From: Pseudobdellovibrionaceae bacterium
Lineage (GTDB): Bacteria; Bdellovibrionota; Bdellovibrionia; Bdellovibrionales; JAMPXM01
Length of the DNA: 50,278 nucleotides
Direction of reading: 5' to 3'
NCBI GenBank assembly: GCA_021463345.1
Contig: JAJTYM010000029.1
Location: 1-50,278 of the forward strand
In this document: positions 1-8,247 of the stretch, one piece after another
How the letters are laid out: each line of letters opens with the position of its first letter
How positions within the stretch are numbered: the first letter of the stretch is position 1
The notes under the pieces: generated by a model
What the model saw: only the letters and a program-made list of their open reading frames with translations
What the model was told of the DNA's origin: nothing
Databases searched by the model: none
Made by a program: the position numbers and the translations under genes

Positions 1-455
1 CGACATCGTGACGACCCGGTGCCCACGGGCATTTCTGCGTAACTCCATGACGTCCCCTTACTACAGGATCTCTGTCCTGTCGAATTGGGGGCCATTCCAT
101 CATCGACGGCATTCCGTACTCGCATTGATCGATGGTGCGGCCGCATGTGGAAAGACGAAGTCCTTTGCCCGTCAGGACTTTACTCTTTTGCGGAACTCTT
201 TGAGCGTGTGACCGGACAGAAGCCGGACGTTTCCGAATAAGACAGTGATGGCGAACGCAGAAGCCAATCTCTAAAGATGGCTCAAGTCAGCGTAGAACCC
301 GCTTATTTTTTTCATTGTCGTCTTGAAAGATTTTGAGTTTAGCTGATCGCTGGCGGCATAGCGGCCCAGTGGGAAAAGCAGGGGTTCCATGCTTTGACCG
401 CCGCCCTTCGCACAAGACGGGAAGGCGCCTCTCAGAGGTTGTCTTCGAACGAAAA
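1..455. other. Window edge, no supported gene
   Basis: I see no complete gene here. One plus-strand frame stays open from 43 to a TAA at 238-240 and ends in a coding-like stretch (ELFERVTGQKPDVSE), but it has no convincing start or ribosome binding site and is preceded by an in-frame stop at 40-42. It could be a gene remnant or the end of a frameshifted gene. Between 241 and 455 the open frames on both strands run into the tRNA and have no homology I recognise. A weak AT-rich hairpin near 373-398 could end tRNA transcription on the minus strand, but its stem is poor. Confidence 0.4.
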
Positions 456-531
456 TGGTGGTCGCTGCAGGACTTGAACCTGCGACCTCTTCCATGTCAA
501 GGAAACGCGCTACCAACTGCGCCAAGCGACC
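456..531 (-). tRNA. tRNA-Val (anticodon GAC), CCA encoded
   Basis: The reverse complement folds as a full cloverleaf. It has a 7-bp acceptor stem (GGTCGCT with AGCGACC), a D arm, a 5-bp anticodon stem (TTTCC with GGAAG) around the loop TTGACAT, and a T arm (GCAGG TTCAAGT CCTGC). The loop places GAC as the anticodon, which decodes valine GUC and GUU codons. The 3' end is genomically encoded as ACCA (456-459). The gene is flanked by a 9-bp inverted repeat, GTCTTCGAA at 441-449 and TTCGAAGAC at 534-542. This could reflect co-transcript structure or chance. Confidence 0.96.
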
Positions 532-558
532 AATTCGAAGACGAAAGAGACCGAAAAT

Positions 559-1227
559 CTAAATGGTCGCGGGGGAAGAGTCAAGGGCCCCGGCGGAAGA
601 TCCCTGAAGGTGGGCGCTGAACTGCCGGACCCAAAGAGAGAAAAGCTCGTTCAATGGTCCTGGGCAGCCGTGAGCCTGGAGACGATCGAAGGTCTCCAAT
701 GGGCGGCCACAGGAGCGAATCCAGGCGAAAAGGCCGAGGTCATTCGAGACGTTGATCGATAGACCGTGCCGCGTGATTCCGTTGCGGATGCGGATGCCGA
801 AAAAGGCGAGCTTCCCCGCCGCCGTATAAAGTCCCGGCTCATCAGCCTTACGGGTGGCCGTGACGCCGAGATCCGCGAGAAAAGACCTGGTCGACGCTTC
901 CAGGATTTCGACATACGCCCGCGCGCCCAACTGATATGGCCTCAGCGGCACGATGGGGTAGATCACCAACTGCCCTGGAGAGTGCAGGGTCGCCTGTCCG
1001 CCGCGGTCGGCGCGCGCGATCTCGAAGCCACGCTTTTCCAAGGCCTGGATCCCCACCGGCAAGTCCGATTCGACGTTCCCCCGTTTTCCCAAGGTGATCG
1101 TCGCGGTGTGCTCCAATCCGAGGATGATCGGCACGGTCGCGCGCGTTTCAACCGCGGCGCACGCTTCGTCTTGCGCGCGCAAACCATCCTCGTAACTGAT
1201 TCGTCCGAGCCATCGGCTTTCCACCAT
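559..1227 (-). CDS. lipB: Octanoyltransferase LipB
   Basis: The protein has 222 residues, the usual LipB length. LipB transfers the octanoyl group from octanoyl-ACP to lipoyl domains, the first step of de novo lipoate synthesis in the cytoplasm. The family's RGGQxTxHxPGQ block is present at residues 75-86 (RGGQATLHSPGQ), the catalytic lysine lies in AAGKLAFFGIRI (Lys139), and the catalytic cysteine in RSCGRP (Cys173). The start is ATG, 174 bases from the divergent lipoprotein gene, so each gene probably has its own promoter in that gap. It lies near the fatty-acid genes that make its octanoyl-ACP substrate. No lipA is in the window. Confidence 0.93.
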   Translation of the reverse strand: MVESRWLGRISYEDGLRAQDEACAAVETRATVPIILGLEHTATITLGKRGNVESDLPVGIQALEKRGFEIARADRGGQATLHSPGQLVIYPIVPLRPYQLGARAYVEILEASTRSFLADLGVTATRKADEPGLYTAAGKLAFFGIRIRNGITRHGLSINVSNDLGLFAWIRSCGRPLETFDRLQAHGCPGPLNELFSLWVRQFSAHLQGSSAGALDSSPATI

Positions 1228-1401
1228 GGCGGTCGAATCTAGTGCGTTGGCCCGATCCTGGCCAGGGAGAAATCACCGCGGGTCGAGTGGCAGACTTAGG
1301 TCTGGTCCTCGCTGCGACTGGCGGAAGGCCTTGTCCGCATCGAATGAGCCGATTACGCTGAAAGGCGAGCAGAAGGCGCTCGAAGTCGGGATGGGGGCCT
1401 C

Positions 1402-2241
1402 ATGAGCAAACGCCTGCGTTTTCTATCAGGTTTGATCGCAGTCGTGATGAGCGCTGGTTGTGGCATTGAAACGGATGGCGATGACAGTGATTTGACCCGA
1501 CTCACGTCCGAAGAGAAGGTCGCGGCGCTGGCCGTCTTTCTGCCGTGGGCGAACCTGCGCGGAGCGCTGGACCAAATGGCCACGACCTCCGCGGACGTCT
1601 CGGTGAACGAAGATGCCAGGGCGATCGCCACCGAACTCGAAAAGCTCTGCGTGGTTCGGCGCGCGCCAGACAGGCTTTCGACCTTCATGGCCGAAGAGGA
1701 CCAAACGACGCGAGTCAATACCTTGGCCATCGGCCCCAGCGTATCCAGGCCCGACTGCCCCATTCGTTTTCATGAAAGGGCCGTGGTTGAGCGGCGCACC
1801 ATCCACAACACCCAACAGACGATGATGACCGTTACAGCCGATTACTCAGCCTTGGCGCAGGACGCCATGGAATTGCTGCCGGTGGCTGCATTCAAATACG
1901 AGGGCACAATCGAGTCCCGCTCGGGTCAAATCCAATCCGATCTCGTGCATGCGGCGTTCGAGATCTATTCCGGCCGCCTCACGCTTGAGGGGGAAGAACC
2001 GATCAACGTACGATGGCAGCGCAAGACCAAAACGAAATTCCGAGGAACGTCATCCGTGACCGAAGAGACGGTCACGCGATCCGCACGGGTCGGGCGGCGC
2101 GCGATTGAATGGCTCCAGGAACGGGAATTGACCGATCTCAAACTCGCCACGGAACGGAACTTCCTCAACCACGAGGAAATCAGCGCCGGTGACTACGAAA
2201 AGCTTCGAGGCAAAGCGCTCGCCAAAAGCCGGCGGCACTGA
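1402..2241 (+). CDS. Predicted lipoprotein of unknown function
   Basis: The protein has 279 residues. Its N terminus is a lipoprotein signal peptide: basic start (MSKRLR), hydrophobic core and lipobox SAGC around residue 20, followed by an acidic linker. It should be lipid-anchored in the envelope. The remainder is mixed helix and strand with an unpaired cysteine pair in the middle (near residues 83 and 119). I recognise no domain. The start ATG follows a purine-rich GATGGGGG stretch. It is divergent from lipB and convergent with the M23 peptidase gene, and a GC-rich hairpin separates the two stop codons. Confidence 0.8.
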   Translation: MSKRLRFLSGLIAVVMSAGCGIETDGDDSDLTRLTSEEKVAALAVFLPWANLRGALDQMATTSADVSVNEDARAIATELEKLCVVRRAPDRLSTFMAEEDQTTRVNTLAIGPSVSRPDCPIRFHERAVVERRTIHNTQQTMMTVTADYSALAQDAMELLPVAAFKYEGTIESRSGQIQSDLVHAAFEIYSGRLTLEGEEPINVRWQRKTKTKFRGTSSVTEETVTRSARVGRRAIEWLQERELTDLKLATERNFLNHEEISAGDYEKLRGKALAKSRRH

Positions 2242-2246
2242 GCGAG

Positions 2247-2262
2247 CGGGCGCGAGCGCCCG
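2247..2262. terminator. GC-rich hairpin between convergent genes
   Basis: CGGGCG and CGCCCG form a perfect 6-bp stem around a CGAG loop, in the 28-base gap between two convergent stop codons. No T-run follows on either strand, so it is a possible bidirectional pause or terminator element rather than a clear intrinsic terminator. Confidence 0.4.
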
Positions 2263-2269
2263 TCCGAAG

Positions 2270-2863
2270 TCAGGAGCTGGGCGGCAAGTACGCCTGCGGG
2301 TTCACCGGCTGACGATTGTGGCGGAGCTCGAAATGCAGGTGCACCCCGCTGGCGCGGCCCGTGCGTCCCATCGTTCCGATCACATGCCCGCGTCGCACGA
2401 ATTGACCATCCTCGACTTGGATCTTGTCGAGATGGGCGTAAAGCGTCGCCCATGCGGGGCTGTGCTCGATGACGACCAAGTTACCGTATCCCCGAAAGCC
2501 CCGGCCCGTATAGATCACGTACCCTTTCTCCGCCGAAAGGATCGGTGTCCCCCGCGGAGCGCCCAAGTCGATGCCCCAATGCGAGCGCTTTTTCCCTAAA
2601 CGGAATGGCTGCGTGAGCCTGGCGTCATCGACCGGCCAATCAAAGGCGATGTCCTCGCTCGATGCCTGCATCTTGCGCTCGCCTCGCCACGTAGCTTCAG
2701 GCGCCGGCATTTCGTCTTCCCTCGGGTCGTAAGCCTCCCCGGTCTGGAAATCGCCCGGCCCGTGAAACGTCGCGCAGGCCGCGCCGAGCACGACCCAAGC
2801 GGAGAAAAACACGAGCACGGCGGAAGCGTGCGGTCGATACTTCGAACGCGTCACCATCGTCAT
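2270..2863 (-). CDS. M23 (LytM-type) peptidase, membrane- or lipid-anchored
   Basis: The protein has 197 residues from the chosen start. The ATG overlaps the glyA stop as ATGA (2860-2863), which implies translational coupling, and this is preferred over an upstream ATG inside glyA. A hydrophobic signal segment ends in GAACATF, a loose lipobox, so a lipoprotein or an uncleaved anchor is possible. The C-terminal half is a LytM domain with the zinc ligands of active M23 enzymes: [13 protein letters not shown] (His, Asp) and HLHFEL (His-x-His). Such enzymes cut peptidoglycan cross-links, or activate amidases when degenerate; this one looks catalytically complete. Its place behind glyA says little about which cell-wall process it serves. 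Confidence 0.88.
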   Translation of the reverse strand: MTMVTRSKYRPHASAVLVFFSAWVVLGAACATFHGPGDFQTGEAYDPREDEMPAPEATWRGERKMQASSEDIAFDWPVDDARLTQPFRLGKKRSHWGIDLGAPRGTPILSAEKGYVIYTGRGFRGYGNLVVIEHSPAWATLYAHLDKIQVEDGQFVRRGHVIGTMGRTGRASGVHLHFELRHNRQPVNPQAYLPPSS

Positions 2864-4092
2864 CCGTAGATCGGGAAGCGTTGGCAAAGCTCGCGCACGC
2901 CCGCGCGCACCCGCGCCAAAGTGGCTTGGTCGGTGTGGCGACGCAGGGCTTCGGCGATCCAGAGGCCGACCTGTTTCATCTCGGCCTCCCGCATCCCGCG
3001 CGTCGTGAGGGCCGGGGTGCCGATGCGCACGCCGCTCGTGACGAAGGGCGAGCGTTTTTCGTTGGGTACCGTGTTTTTGTTCACCGTGATGCCCGCATGA
3101 TCGAGCGCGATCTCGGCGTCTTTGCCCGTGATCTCGCGCCGGGAGAGGTCGACGAGGATCAAGTGGTTGTCGGTTCCTCCGGTGACGAGCTCGAAGCCTT
3201 CGGCGAGCATCGTCTCAGCCAATGCGCGGGCGTTGGCGACGACCTGACGGGCGTAGTCCCTGAAATCGGGCTTCAGCGCTTCGCCGAAAGCCACGGCTTT
3301 GGCCGCGATCACGTGCTCGAGCGGCCCGCCTTGAATGCCGGGAAAAATCTTGGAATTGACCTTTTTGGCATTTTCCTCGGACGACAGGATGATCCCGCCG
3401 CGCGGCCCACGCAGCGTCTTATGCGTCGTGCTGGTCGTGTAGTGCGCATGGGGGACCGGGGACTCGTGCTGTCCGCCGGCGACCAGGCCAGCGAAATGCG
3501 CCATATCCACGAGTAGGACCGCGCCGACTTCATCGGCGATTTCACGGAAAGCCTTGAAGTCGAGCGCGCGGGGGTAAGCGCTGTAGCCGGCGATGATCAT
3601 CTTCGGTCGGTGCTCTTTGGCCGCTCGCAGGACCGTTTCGTAGTTGATTCGGTGCGTGTCGGCGTCCAGCCCGTAGGACGCCGCTCGGAAAAGGAGTCCG
3701 CTGAAATTCACGGGGCTCCCATGGGTCAAGTGGCCCCCGTGCGAGAGATCCATGCCGAGAATCGTTTCACCGGGCTGCAAGACCGCGAGGTAAACGGCCA
3801 TATTGGCCTGGGAGCCCGAATGCGGCTGAACGTTGGCGTGCTCGCAACCGAAGAGCGCTTTGGCCCGATCGATGGCGAGCTGCTCGATGTGGTCGACGAA
3901 CTCGCAACCGCCGTAATAACGCTTCCCGGGATAGCCTTCAGCGTACTTGTTGGTGAGGATCGAGCCTTGGGCTTCCATCACCGCCCGGGACGCGTAGTTC
4001 TCCGACGCGATCATTTCGAGGCCGAAGCGTTGACGATCGGTCTCCTTCGCGAGCCATTGAGCCAGTTCTGGGTCGGTCTTCTCGAGATACAT
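2860..4092 (-). CDS. glyA: Serine hydroxymethyltransferase GlyA
   Basis: The protein has 410 residues. It interconverts serine and glycine with tetrahydrofolate and PLP and supplies one-carbon units in the cytoplasm. Family blocks are present: [11 protein letters not shown] near the N terminus, YGGCEFVD, and the PLP-lysine region [15 protein letters not shown]. The start was chosen at 4092, because GAAGGAG lies seven bases upstream and the protein then begins at the usual TDPELAQWL position. A longer open frame to 4182 would add 30 unlikely residues. It follows rpiB by 74 bases and overlaps the M23 peptidase gene. A 7-bp hairpin (4143-4159) lies in the rpiB-glyA gap, with no T-run. Confidence 0.96.
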   Translation of the reverse strand: MYLEKTDPELAQWLAKETDRQRFGLEMIASENYASRAVMEAQGSILTNKYAEGYPGKRYYGGCEFVDHIEQLAIDRAKALFGCEHANVQPHSGSQANMAVYLAVLQPGETILGMDLSHGGHLTHGSPVNFSGLLFRAASYGLDADTHRINYETVLRAAKEHRPKMIIAGYSAYPRALDFKAFREIADEVGAVLLVDMAHFAGLVAGGQHESPVPHAHYTTSTTHKTLRGPRGGIILSSEENAKKVNSKIFPGIQGGPLEHVIAAKAVAFGEALKPDFRDYARQVVANARALAETMLAEGFELVTGGTDNHLILVDLSRREITGKDAEIALDHAGITVNKNTVPNEKRSPFVTSGVRIGTPALTTRGMREAEMKQVGLWIAEALRRHTDQATLARVRAGVRELCQRFPIYG

Positions 4093-4166
4093 GGTCACTC
4101 CTTCGGAATCGTAGCGTCGATGACGATCGCGCGGTGGGCGCGGCCCCTCACTGAGGGGCTGCGGGG

Positions 4167-4604
4167 TCAGCAGTTTTCCCAAGGTCCGCCGAGCTTCCGA
4201 ACGCGACCGTCGTGACGACCGCCCTCGAATTCCGTCTCAAGGAAGGCTTGGAGCGCGGCCGCGCAGGCTTCGAGATCCGTCACCCTGGACCCGAGGCAAA
4301 GCACATTGGCGTCGTTGTGCCGCCGGGAGAGCCTTGCCACGTCGCTGTTCCACGCCAGCGCCGCGCGCACGCGCGGGTAGCGGTTCGCGCGCATCGCCAT
4401 GCCTTGCCCCGATCCGCAAATCAAAACCCCGAGCCTGGACGGGTCGTCTTGGATTTCGCGGGCGACACGGTCGGCGTAGTCCGGGTAGTCGACGCTGACC
4501 TCGGAATCGGTGCCGAGGTCTTTCCACTCGACCTGAGGAAATCGCGCTTTGAGCTCCCCCTTGCGATGGAAACCGGCGTGGTCGGACGCGATCAAAATGG
4601 TCAT
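4167..4604 (-). CDS. rpiB: Ribose 5-phosphate isomerase B
   Basis: The protein has 145 residues, typical of RpiB/LacAB isomerases. It interconverts ribose 5-phosphate and ribulose 5-phosphate in the pentose phosphate pathway. It shows ASDHAGF at the N terminus, the catalytic cysteine loop [15 protein letters not shown] (Cys63) and the [13 protein letters not shown] block carrying the phosphate-binding His96. GGGAGG lies just upstream of the ATG. It is read with glyA after a terminator that closes the fatty-acid operon. The fabF-rpiB-glyA order is, as I recall, common in proteobacterial and deltaproteobacterial genomes. Confidence 0.94.
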   Translation of the reverse strand: MTILIASDHAGFHRKGELKARFPQVEWKDLGTDSEVSVDYPDYADRVAREIQDDPSRLGVLICGSGQGMAMRANRYPRVRAALAWNSDVARLSRRHNDANVLCLGSRVTDLEACAAALQAFLETEFEGGRHDGRVRKLGGPWENC

Positions 4605-4720
4605 CGGAGCCTCCCGGGTTTGCGCGAAAGCTTACGATAAAATCGCTTCAGTGGATACTTCGGACCCGCAAAAAGGCGGACGTCGCCCGTTTGTTGATGG
4701 CTGCGTCAAACCACAGCGGC

Positions 4721-4740
4721 AAAACGGAGGGCCTCGCCCT
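4721..4740 (-). terminator. Probable intrinsic terminator after fabF
   Basis: Read on the minus strand, AGGGC-GAG-GCCCT forms a 5-bp GC stem, and after three bases a TTTT tract follows (aaaa at 4721-4724 on the plus strand). It sits only eight bases past the fabF stop. The stem is short, so leakage into rpiB is likely. Confidence 0.5.
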
Positions 4741-4747
4741 TTTACGA

Positions 4748-6025
4748 TCAGACTTTGGAAAAGACGAGGCTGGCGTTGGTCCCGCCGAAACCGAAGCTGT
4801 TGTTCAGCACGTGATTGAAATCGCCGTCGCGCGCGGCGACCGGCACGTAATCAAGGTCACAGCCTTCGCTGGGGTTTTCAAGATTGATCGTCGGCGGCGC
4901 GATGTTCTCTTTGAGAGCGAGGAGGGCGAACGCGCTTTCGAGCGCGCCGGCGGCTCCGAGCGTATGCCCCGTCATGCTTTTCGTCGAGCTGACCCAAAGG
5001 CGTTTGGCATGGTCGCCGAAAACCGCCTTGATCGCGTTCGACTCGAGTTCATCGCCCTGGGGGGTGCTCGTGCCGTGCGCGTTGACGTACTGAACCTGCT
5101 CGCCGTTCAAGCGGGCGTCCGCAAGCGCGCGGCGCATCGCCTCGGCGGCGCCCGCGCCGCCCGGAGCTGGGCTGGTCATGTGATACGCGTCGCTCGAGAC
5201 GCCGTAGCCGGAGACCTCGCCGTAAATCCGGGCGCCGCGTTTCGCCGCGTGCTCGTATGCTTCGAGGACCAAAACCGCGCCGGCTTCACCGAGGATGAAG
5301 CCGTCGCGATCCTTGTCCCAAGGGCGGCTGGCCATCTTCGGTTGATCGTTGCGGGTCGAGAGGGCCTTCATGGCGTTGAAACCGCCGATCGCGAGAGGGC
5401 AGACCGCCGCTTCCGCGCCGCCGGCCACCATCACGTCCATCTGGCCGTCGCGAATGTACCTGGTCGCTTCGCCGATCGAATGCGCGCCCGTGGCGCAAGC
5501 CGAGGTGACCGAGAAATTCGGTCCTTTGAGACCGTGCTTGATGCTGATCTGGCCCGCGGCCATATTGGCAATGACCATAGGGATGAAAAACGGCGTGACA
5601 CGCGCTGGGCCGCGCTCCAGCAGCGTCCGATGCTGCGTTTCGATCCCCGGGAGGCCGCCGATGCCGACGCCGACGATCGCGCCCGTCCGCCCGCGGAGGG
5701 CCTCGGTGAGTTCGAGACCGGAATCCTTCAGCGCCATATCGGCCGCAGCCACGCTGAACTGGACGAAACGGTCCATTTTCTTCTGTTCTTTTTTTTCGAT
5801 GTACAGGCTCGGGTCGAAATTCTTGACCTCTCCGGCGAAACGCACGTCATAGCCGCTGGCATCGAAAAGCGTGATCATGTCGATGCCGGAAACGCCGCCG
5901 ATGCAGTTCTGCCAGCTTTCCTCGGCGTTGAGACCGAGAGGGGACACGAGACCGATTCCGGTCACGACAACGCGGCGTTGCTCGAGGGCGGGACGGGCGA
6001 AGAGGGCTCTCGCGTCTTGCGACAT
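4748..6025 (-). CDS. fabF: Beta-ketoacyl-ACP synthase II FabF
   Basis: The protein has 425 residues. It condenses malonyl-ACP with acyl-ACP in fatty-acid elongation. The Cys-His-His thiolase-fold active site is complete: TSACATG (Cys177), NAHGTSTPQGD (His317) and KSMTGHTLGAAG (Lys349, His354). The start was placed at 6025 because GGAG lies six bases upstream. An upstream in-frame ATG at 6163 would add an arginine-rich leader overlapping the intergenic hairpins. The first 16 residues before RRVVVTGIG are slightly longer than usual. The 194-base gap from acpP carries two hairpins. Confidence 0.96.
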   Translation of the reverse strand: MSQDARALFARPALEQRRVVVTGIGLVSPLGLNAEESWQNCIGGVSGIDMITLFDASGYDVRFAGEVKNFDPSLYIEKKEQKKMDRFVQFSVAAADMALKDSGLELTEALRGRTGAIVGVGIGGLPGIETQHRTLLERGPARVTPFFIPMVIANMAAGQISIKHGLKGPNFSVTSACATGAHSIGEATRYIRDGQMDVMVAGGAEAAVCPLAIGGFNAMKALSTRNDQPKMASRPWDKDRDGFILGEAGAVLVLEAYEHAAKRGARIYGEVSGYGVSSDAYHMTSPAPGGAGAAEAMRRALADARLNGEQVQYVNAHGTSTPQGDELESNAIKAVFGDHAKRLWVSSTKSMTGHTLGAAGALESAFALLALKENIAPPTINLENPSEGCDLDYVPVAARDGDFNHVLNNSFGFGGTNASLVFSKV

Positions 6026-6160
6026 AGGGTTCTCCGAAGGAGATCGGTCCGAGCGAAGCCCGAACGCGAATTCCAGGTGACGGCTCCGGGCGACGATTCC
6101 AAACGAATCGAACCCGGCGAACAAAGGCGAATCGAACCTTCGCGTCGACCCATTCCAATC

Positions 6161-6205
6161 CATGAGATCGACTCATGGCGCCGGCTCACGGGCCTGGGCC
6201 GGCGC
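6161..6205 (-). promoter_or_regulatory. Two adjacent hairpins between acpP and fabF
   Basis: On the minus strand GCGCCGGC/GCCGGCGC (arms 6178-6185 and 6198-6205) forms a perfect 8-bp stem. It is immediately followed by CATGAG/CTCATG (6161-6166 and 6172-6177), a perfect 6-bp stem with a 5-base loop. No T-run follows. The position suggests partial termination or an RNA-stability element that would let acpP be expressed above fabF; this is inference. Confidence 0.5.
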
Positions 6206-6219
6206 GCGGACCCGGTGGA

Positions 6220-6462
6220 TTAAACCTTGCCCTTCGCCGCCAGGTAATTGCAAACGTCTTGGACCGTTTTGAGCTTTTCGGCGTCCTCGTCCGGGATTTC
6301 AATGCCGAATTCCTCTTCCATCGCCATCACGAGTTCGACGATGTCGAGGCTGTCGGCGCCGAGGTCATCGATGAACGACGCTTCAAGCTTCACGCGCTCC
6401 GGATCCACGCCGAGCTGCTCAACGATCACTTCCTTCACTTTCGGTTGAATGGTCGCAACCAT
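6220..6462 (-). CDS. acpP: Acyl carrier protein
   Basis: The protein has 80 residues, acidic and helical. It carries growing acyl chains on a phosphopantetheine arm attached to the serine of DSL in [16 protein letters not shown]. The start at 6462 gives MVATIQPKV, with GGAGG five to six bases upstream. A GTG at 6474 overlaps that same Shine-Dalgarno sequence and is therefore less likely. It lies 28 bases after fabG in the standard fabG-acpP-fabF order. The hairpins before fabF may separate its expression from the synthase. Confidence 0.97.
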   Translation of the reverse strand: MVATIQPKVKEVIVEQLGVDPERVKLEASFIDDLGADSLDIVELVMAMEEEFGIEIPDEDAEKLKTVQDVCNYLAAKGKV

Positions 6463-6490
6463 CTTTTCCTCCACCGCTATTGCGGGTCAG

Positions 6491-7234
6491 TTACATGTAA
6501 AGTCCGCCGTTCACACTCAACGTGTGGCCGGTCACATATTTCGCATCGGAGCTGAGCAGAAAACTCACGGCCGCCGCGACGTCGGAGACGTCCCCCAGCG
6601 CCTTCAGCGGGATACGATCGAGTATCGACCGCCTTTGCTGATCGCTGAGGACATCCGTCATCTCGGTGACGATGAACCCGGGCGCCACGCAATTGGCGCG
6701 GACTTGCCGCGAAGCGAGCTCAAGCGCCACTGATTTCGTGAAAGCTTCGACACCGCCTTTGCTGGCGGCATAATTGGATTGGCCGGGATTACCGGTCTGG
6801 CCGACGACGCTCGTGATGTTCACGATGGAGCCGAATCGGGCCTTCAGCATGATTTTGGCCGCGGCCCGCGTGCAGAGGAAGACGCCGCGCAAGTTGGCTT
6901 CGGTCACGCGATCAAAATCGTCGGCTTTCATTCGGAGAAGAAGCTGGTCCTTGGTGATTCCGGCGTTATTGACCAGGAAGTCGAGCCGCCCGAATTCTTC
7001 AAGGACCTTGGAAAACGCCTTTTCGACCGATGTTTCGTCGCCGACCTGGAGATGCAGGCTGATGTGGCCGGAACCGGGAAGGGAAGTGACGATTTTTTGC
7101 GCCGCATCAGGATTGGAGGCGTAAGTGATCGCGACACGCGCGCCTTCACTCGCCAAACGACGCGCGATCCCGGCACCGATGCCTCGGCTCGAACCCGTCA
7201 CCAGGACGGCGCGGCCAATAAATCGCGGCGTCAT
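6491..7234 (-). CDS. fabG: 3-oxoacyl-ACP reductase FabG
   Basis: The protein has 247 residues, the normal FabG length. It reduces 3-oxoacyl-ACP with NADPH. It has the Rossmann motif TGSSRGIG, NNAG, the Ser-Tyr-Lys active site (NITSVVGQTG, then YAASK) and the C-terminal GGLYM. The ATG at 7234 gives a family-like start (MTPRFIGRAVLVTG). A GTG at 7267, one base past the fabD stop region, would add 11 residues and cannot be excluded, since the Shine-Dalgarno for the ATG is weak. It belongs to the fabH-fabD-fabG-acpP-fabF operon. Confidence 0.94.
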   Translation of the reverse strand: MTPRFIGRAVLVTGSSRGIGAGIARRLASEGARVAITYASNPDAAQKIVTSLPGSGHISLHLQVGDETSVEKAFSKVLEEFGRLDFLVNNAGITKDQLLLRMKADDFDRVTEANLRGVFLCTRAAAKIMLKARFGSIVNITSVVGQTGNPGQSNYAASKGGVEAFTKSVALELASRQVRANCVAPGFIVTEMTDVLSDQQRRSILDRIPLKALGDVSDVAAAVSFLLSSDAKYVTGHTLSVNGGLYM

Positions 7235-7268
7235 CTGGTCTTGCGAATAGCCTTGCGAATCGTTCACG

Positions 7269-8243
7269 TCAGACGCCCTCTTTCCACGCCTTTTCGAAGT
7301 TCTTCAAGTCTTCCAGAGAGTTGATATTCAATGTTGCGACCGAACCTGAGTCAATTTTTTTCGCCAACCCTGAGAGGACCTTGCCTGGACCGAATTCCAC
7401 CGCGCGACGCGCACCAAGAGTATGGAGGCGGCGTATGCATTGGGTCCATTTCACGGCACCCGAGATCTGCATGACCAATTCCTGGCGCAAACGCTCGGGG
7501 TTTGTCGATTCGGTCGCGCTGAAGTTTTGCACGATCGGCCATTGTGCCTCGGAAAACGGAAGGCCCGCGAGCGTCACCCGCATTTCCTCTTCGGCTGGCT
7601 GCATGAGCGAGCCGTGGAACGGCGCTGAGACGTTGAGCGGGATCAGGCGCGCCTTTGCGGGCGGATCAGGTGCGAAAATAACGTCGACATTGAAATTGGC
7701 TCGCAGCCATGCGAGCGCCTTGGCCGAGCCACTTATGACGACTTGACCAGGCGCATTGAAATTCGCCGGCTGCAACGGGCGCTCACCCGATTCCGATTCA
7801 ACCCAAGTACAGAGCTTTGCCGCCTGTTCGTCCGTCAGTCCGAGCACCGCGCACATTCCGCCCTGACCGACCGGAACCGCGCGTTGCATAGCCTGGCCAC
7901 GGAGGCGCACCGCGCGCAACCCATCGGCGAAGCGCAACGCGCCGGACGCGACCAGAGCCGCGTACTCGCCGACCGAGTGCCCAGCCCCGGCAACGATCGA
8001 CAGTCCCGTCATTCCATGCGCGACCGTAAACGCCGCCGTCGAGGCCAGAAGCAGGGCGGGCTGCGTGTTTTCGGTCAACGCGAGAGCGTCTTCGGGTCCT
8101 TCGAAGCAAAGTTTTTTGAAGTCCTGCCCGAGCACGTCGGACGCTTCCTCGAAATGTTCGCGCGCGCTTTTGAAGTTCTCGAACAAGAACTTGCCCATTC
8201 CGACGGATTGGCTCCCTTGTCCGGGAAATAGCGCCCCCCACAT
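7269..8243 (-). CDS. fabD: Malonyl-CoA:ACP transacylase FabD
   Basis: The protein has 324 residues. It loads malonyl groups from CoA onto ACP. It has FPGQGSQ at the N terminus, the nucleophile elbow GHSVGEY (Ser90) and the catalytic histidine in SAPFHGSLM. It starts four bases after the fabH stop and ends just before fabG, so these genes are almost certainly cotranscribed. It is some 10-15 residues longer than E. coli FabD, with a short insertion around PDPPAKARLIP; otherwise ordinary. Confidence 0.95.
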   Translation of the reverse strand: MWGALFPGQGSQSVGMGKFLFENFKSAREHFEEASDVLGQDFKKLCFEGPEDALALTENTQPALLLASTAAFTVAHGMTGLSIVAGAGHSVGEYAALVASGALRFADGLRAVRLRGQAMQRAVPVGQGGMCAVLGLTDEQAAKLCTWVESESGERPLQPANFNAPGQVVISGSAKALAWLRANFNVDVIFAPDPPAKARLIPLNVSAPFHGSLMQPAEEEMRVTLAGLPFSEAQWPIVQNFSATESTNPERLRQELVMQISGAVKWTQCIRRLHTLGARRAVEFGPGKVLSGLAKKIDSGSVATLNINSLEDLKNFEKAWKEGV

Positions 8244-8247
8244 GGCT

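Noticed and set aside
271-525. Small ORF overlapping the tRNA
   Set aside because: It is read through the tRNA-Val sequence, a common false ORF.
4143-4159. Hairpin GCCCCTC/GAGGGGC as a terminator
   Set aside because: No T-run on the minus strand and it lies only between cotranscribed rpiB and glyA.
6021-6163. Upstream in-frame start for fabF
   Set aside because: It overlaps the acpP-fabF hairpins and lacks conservation; the ATG at 6025 has a Shine-Dalgarno.
4691-6223. Long open frame (510 codons) opposite fabF
   Set aside because: It is the antisense of a highly conserved gene with high third-position GC; no recognisable domain and no Shine-Dalgarno.
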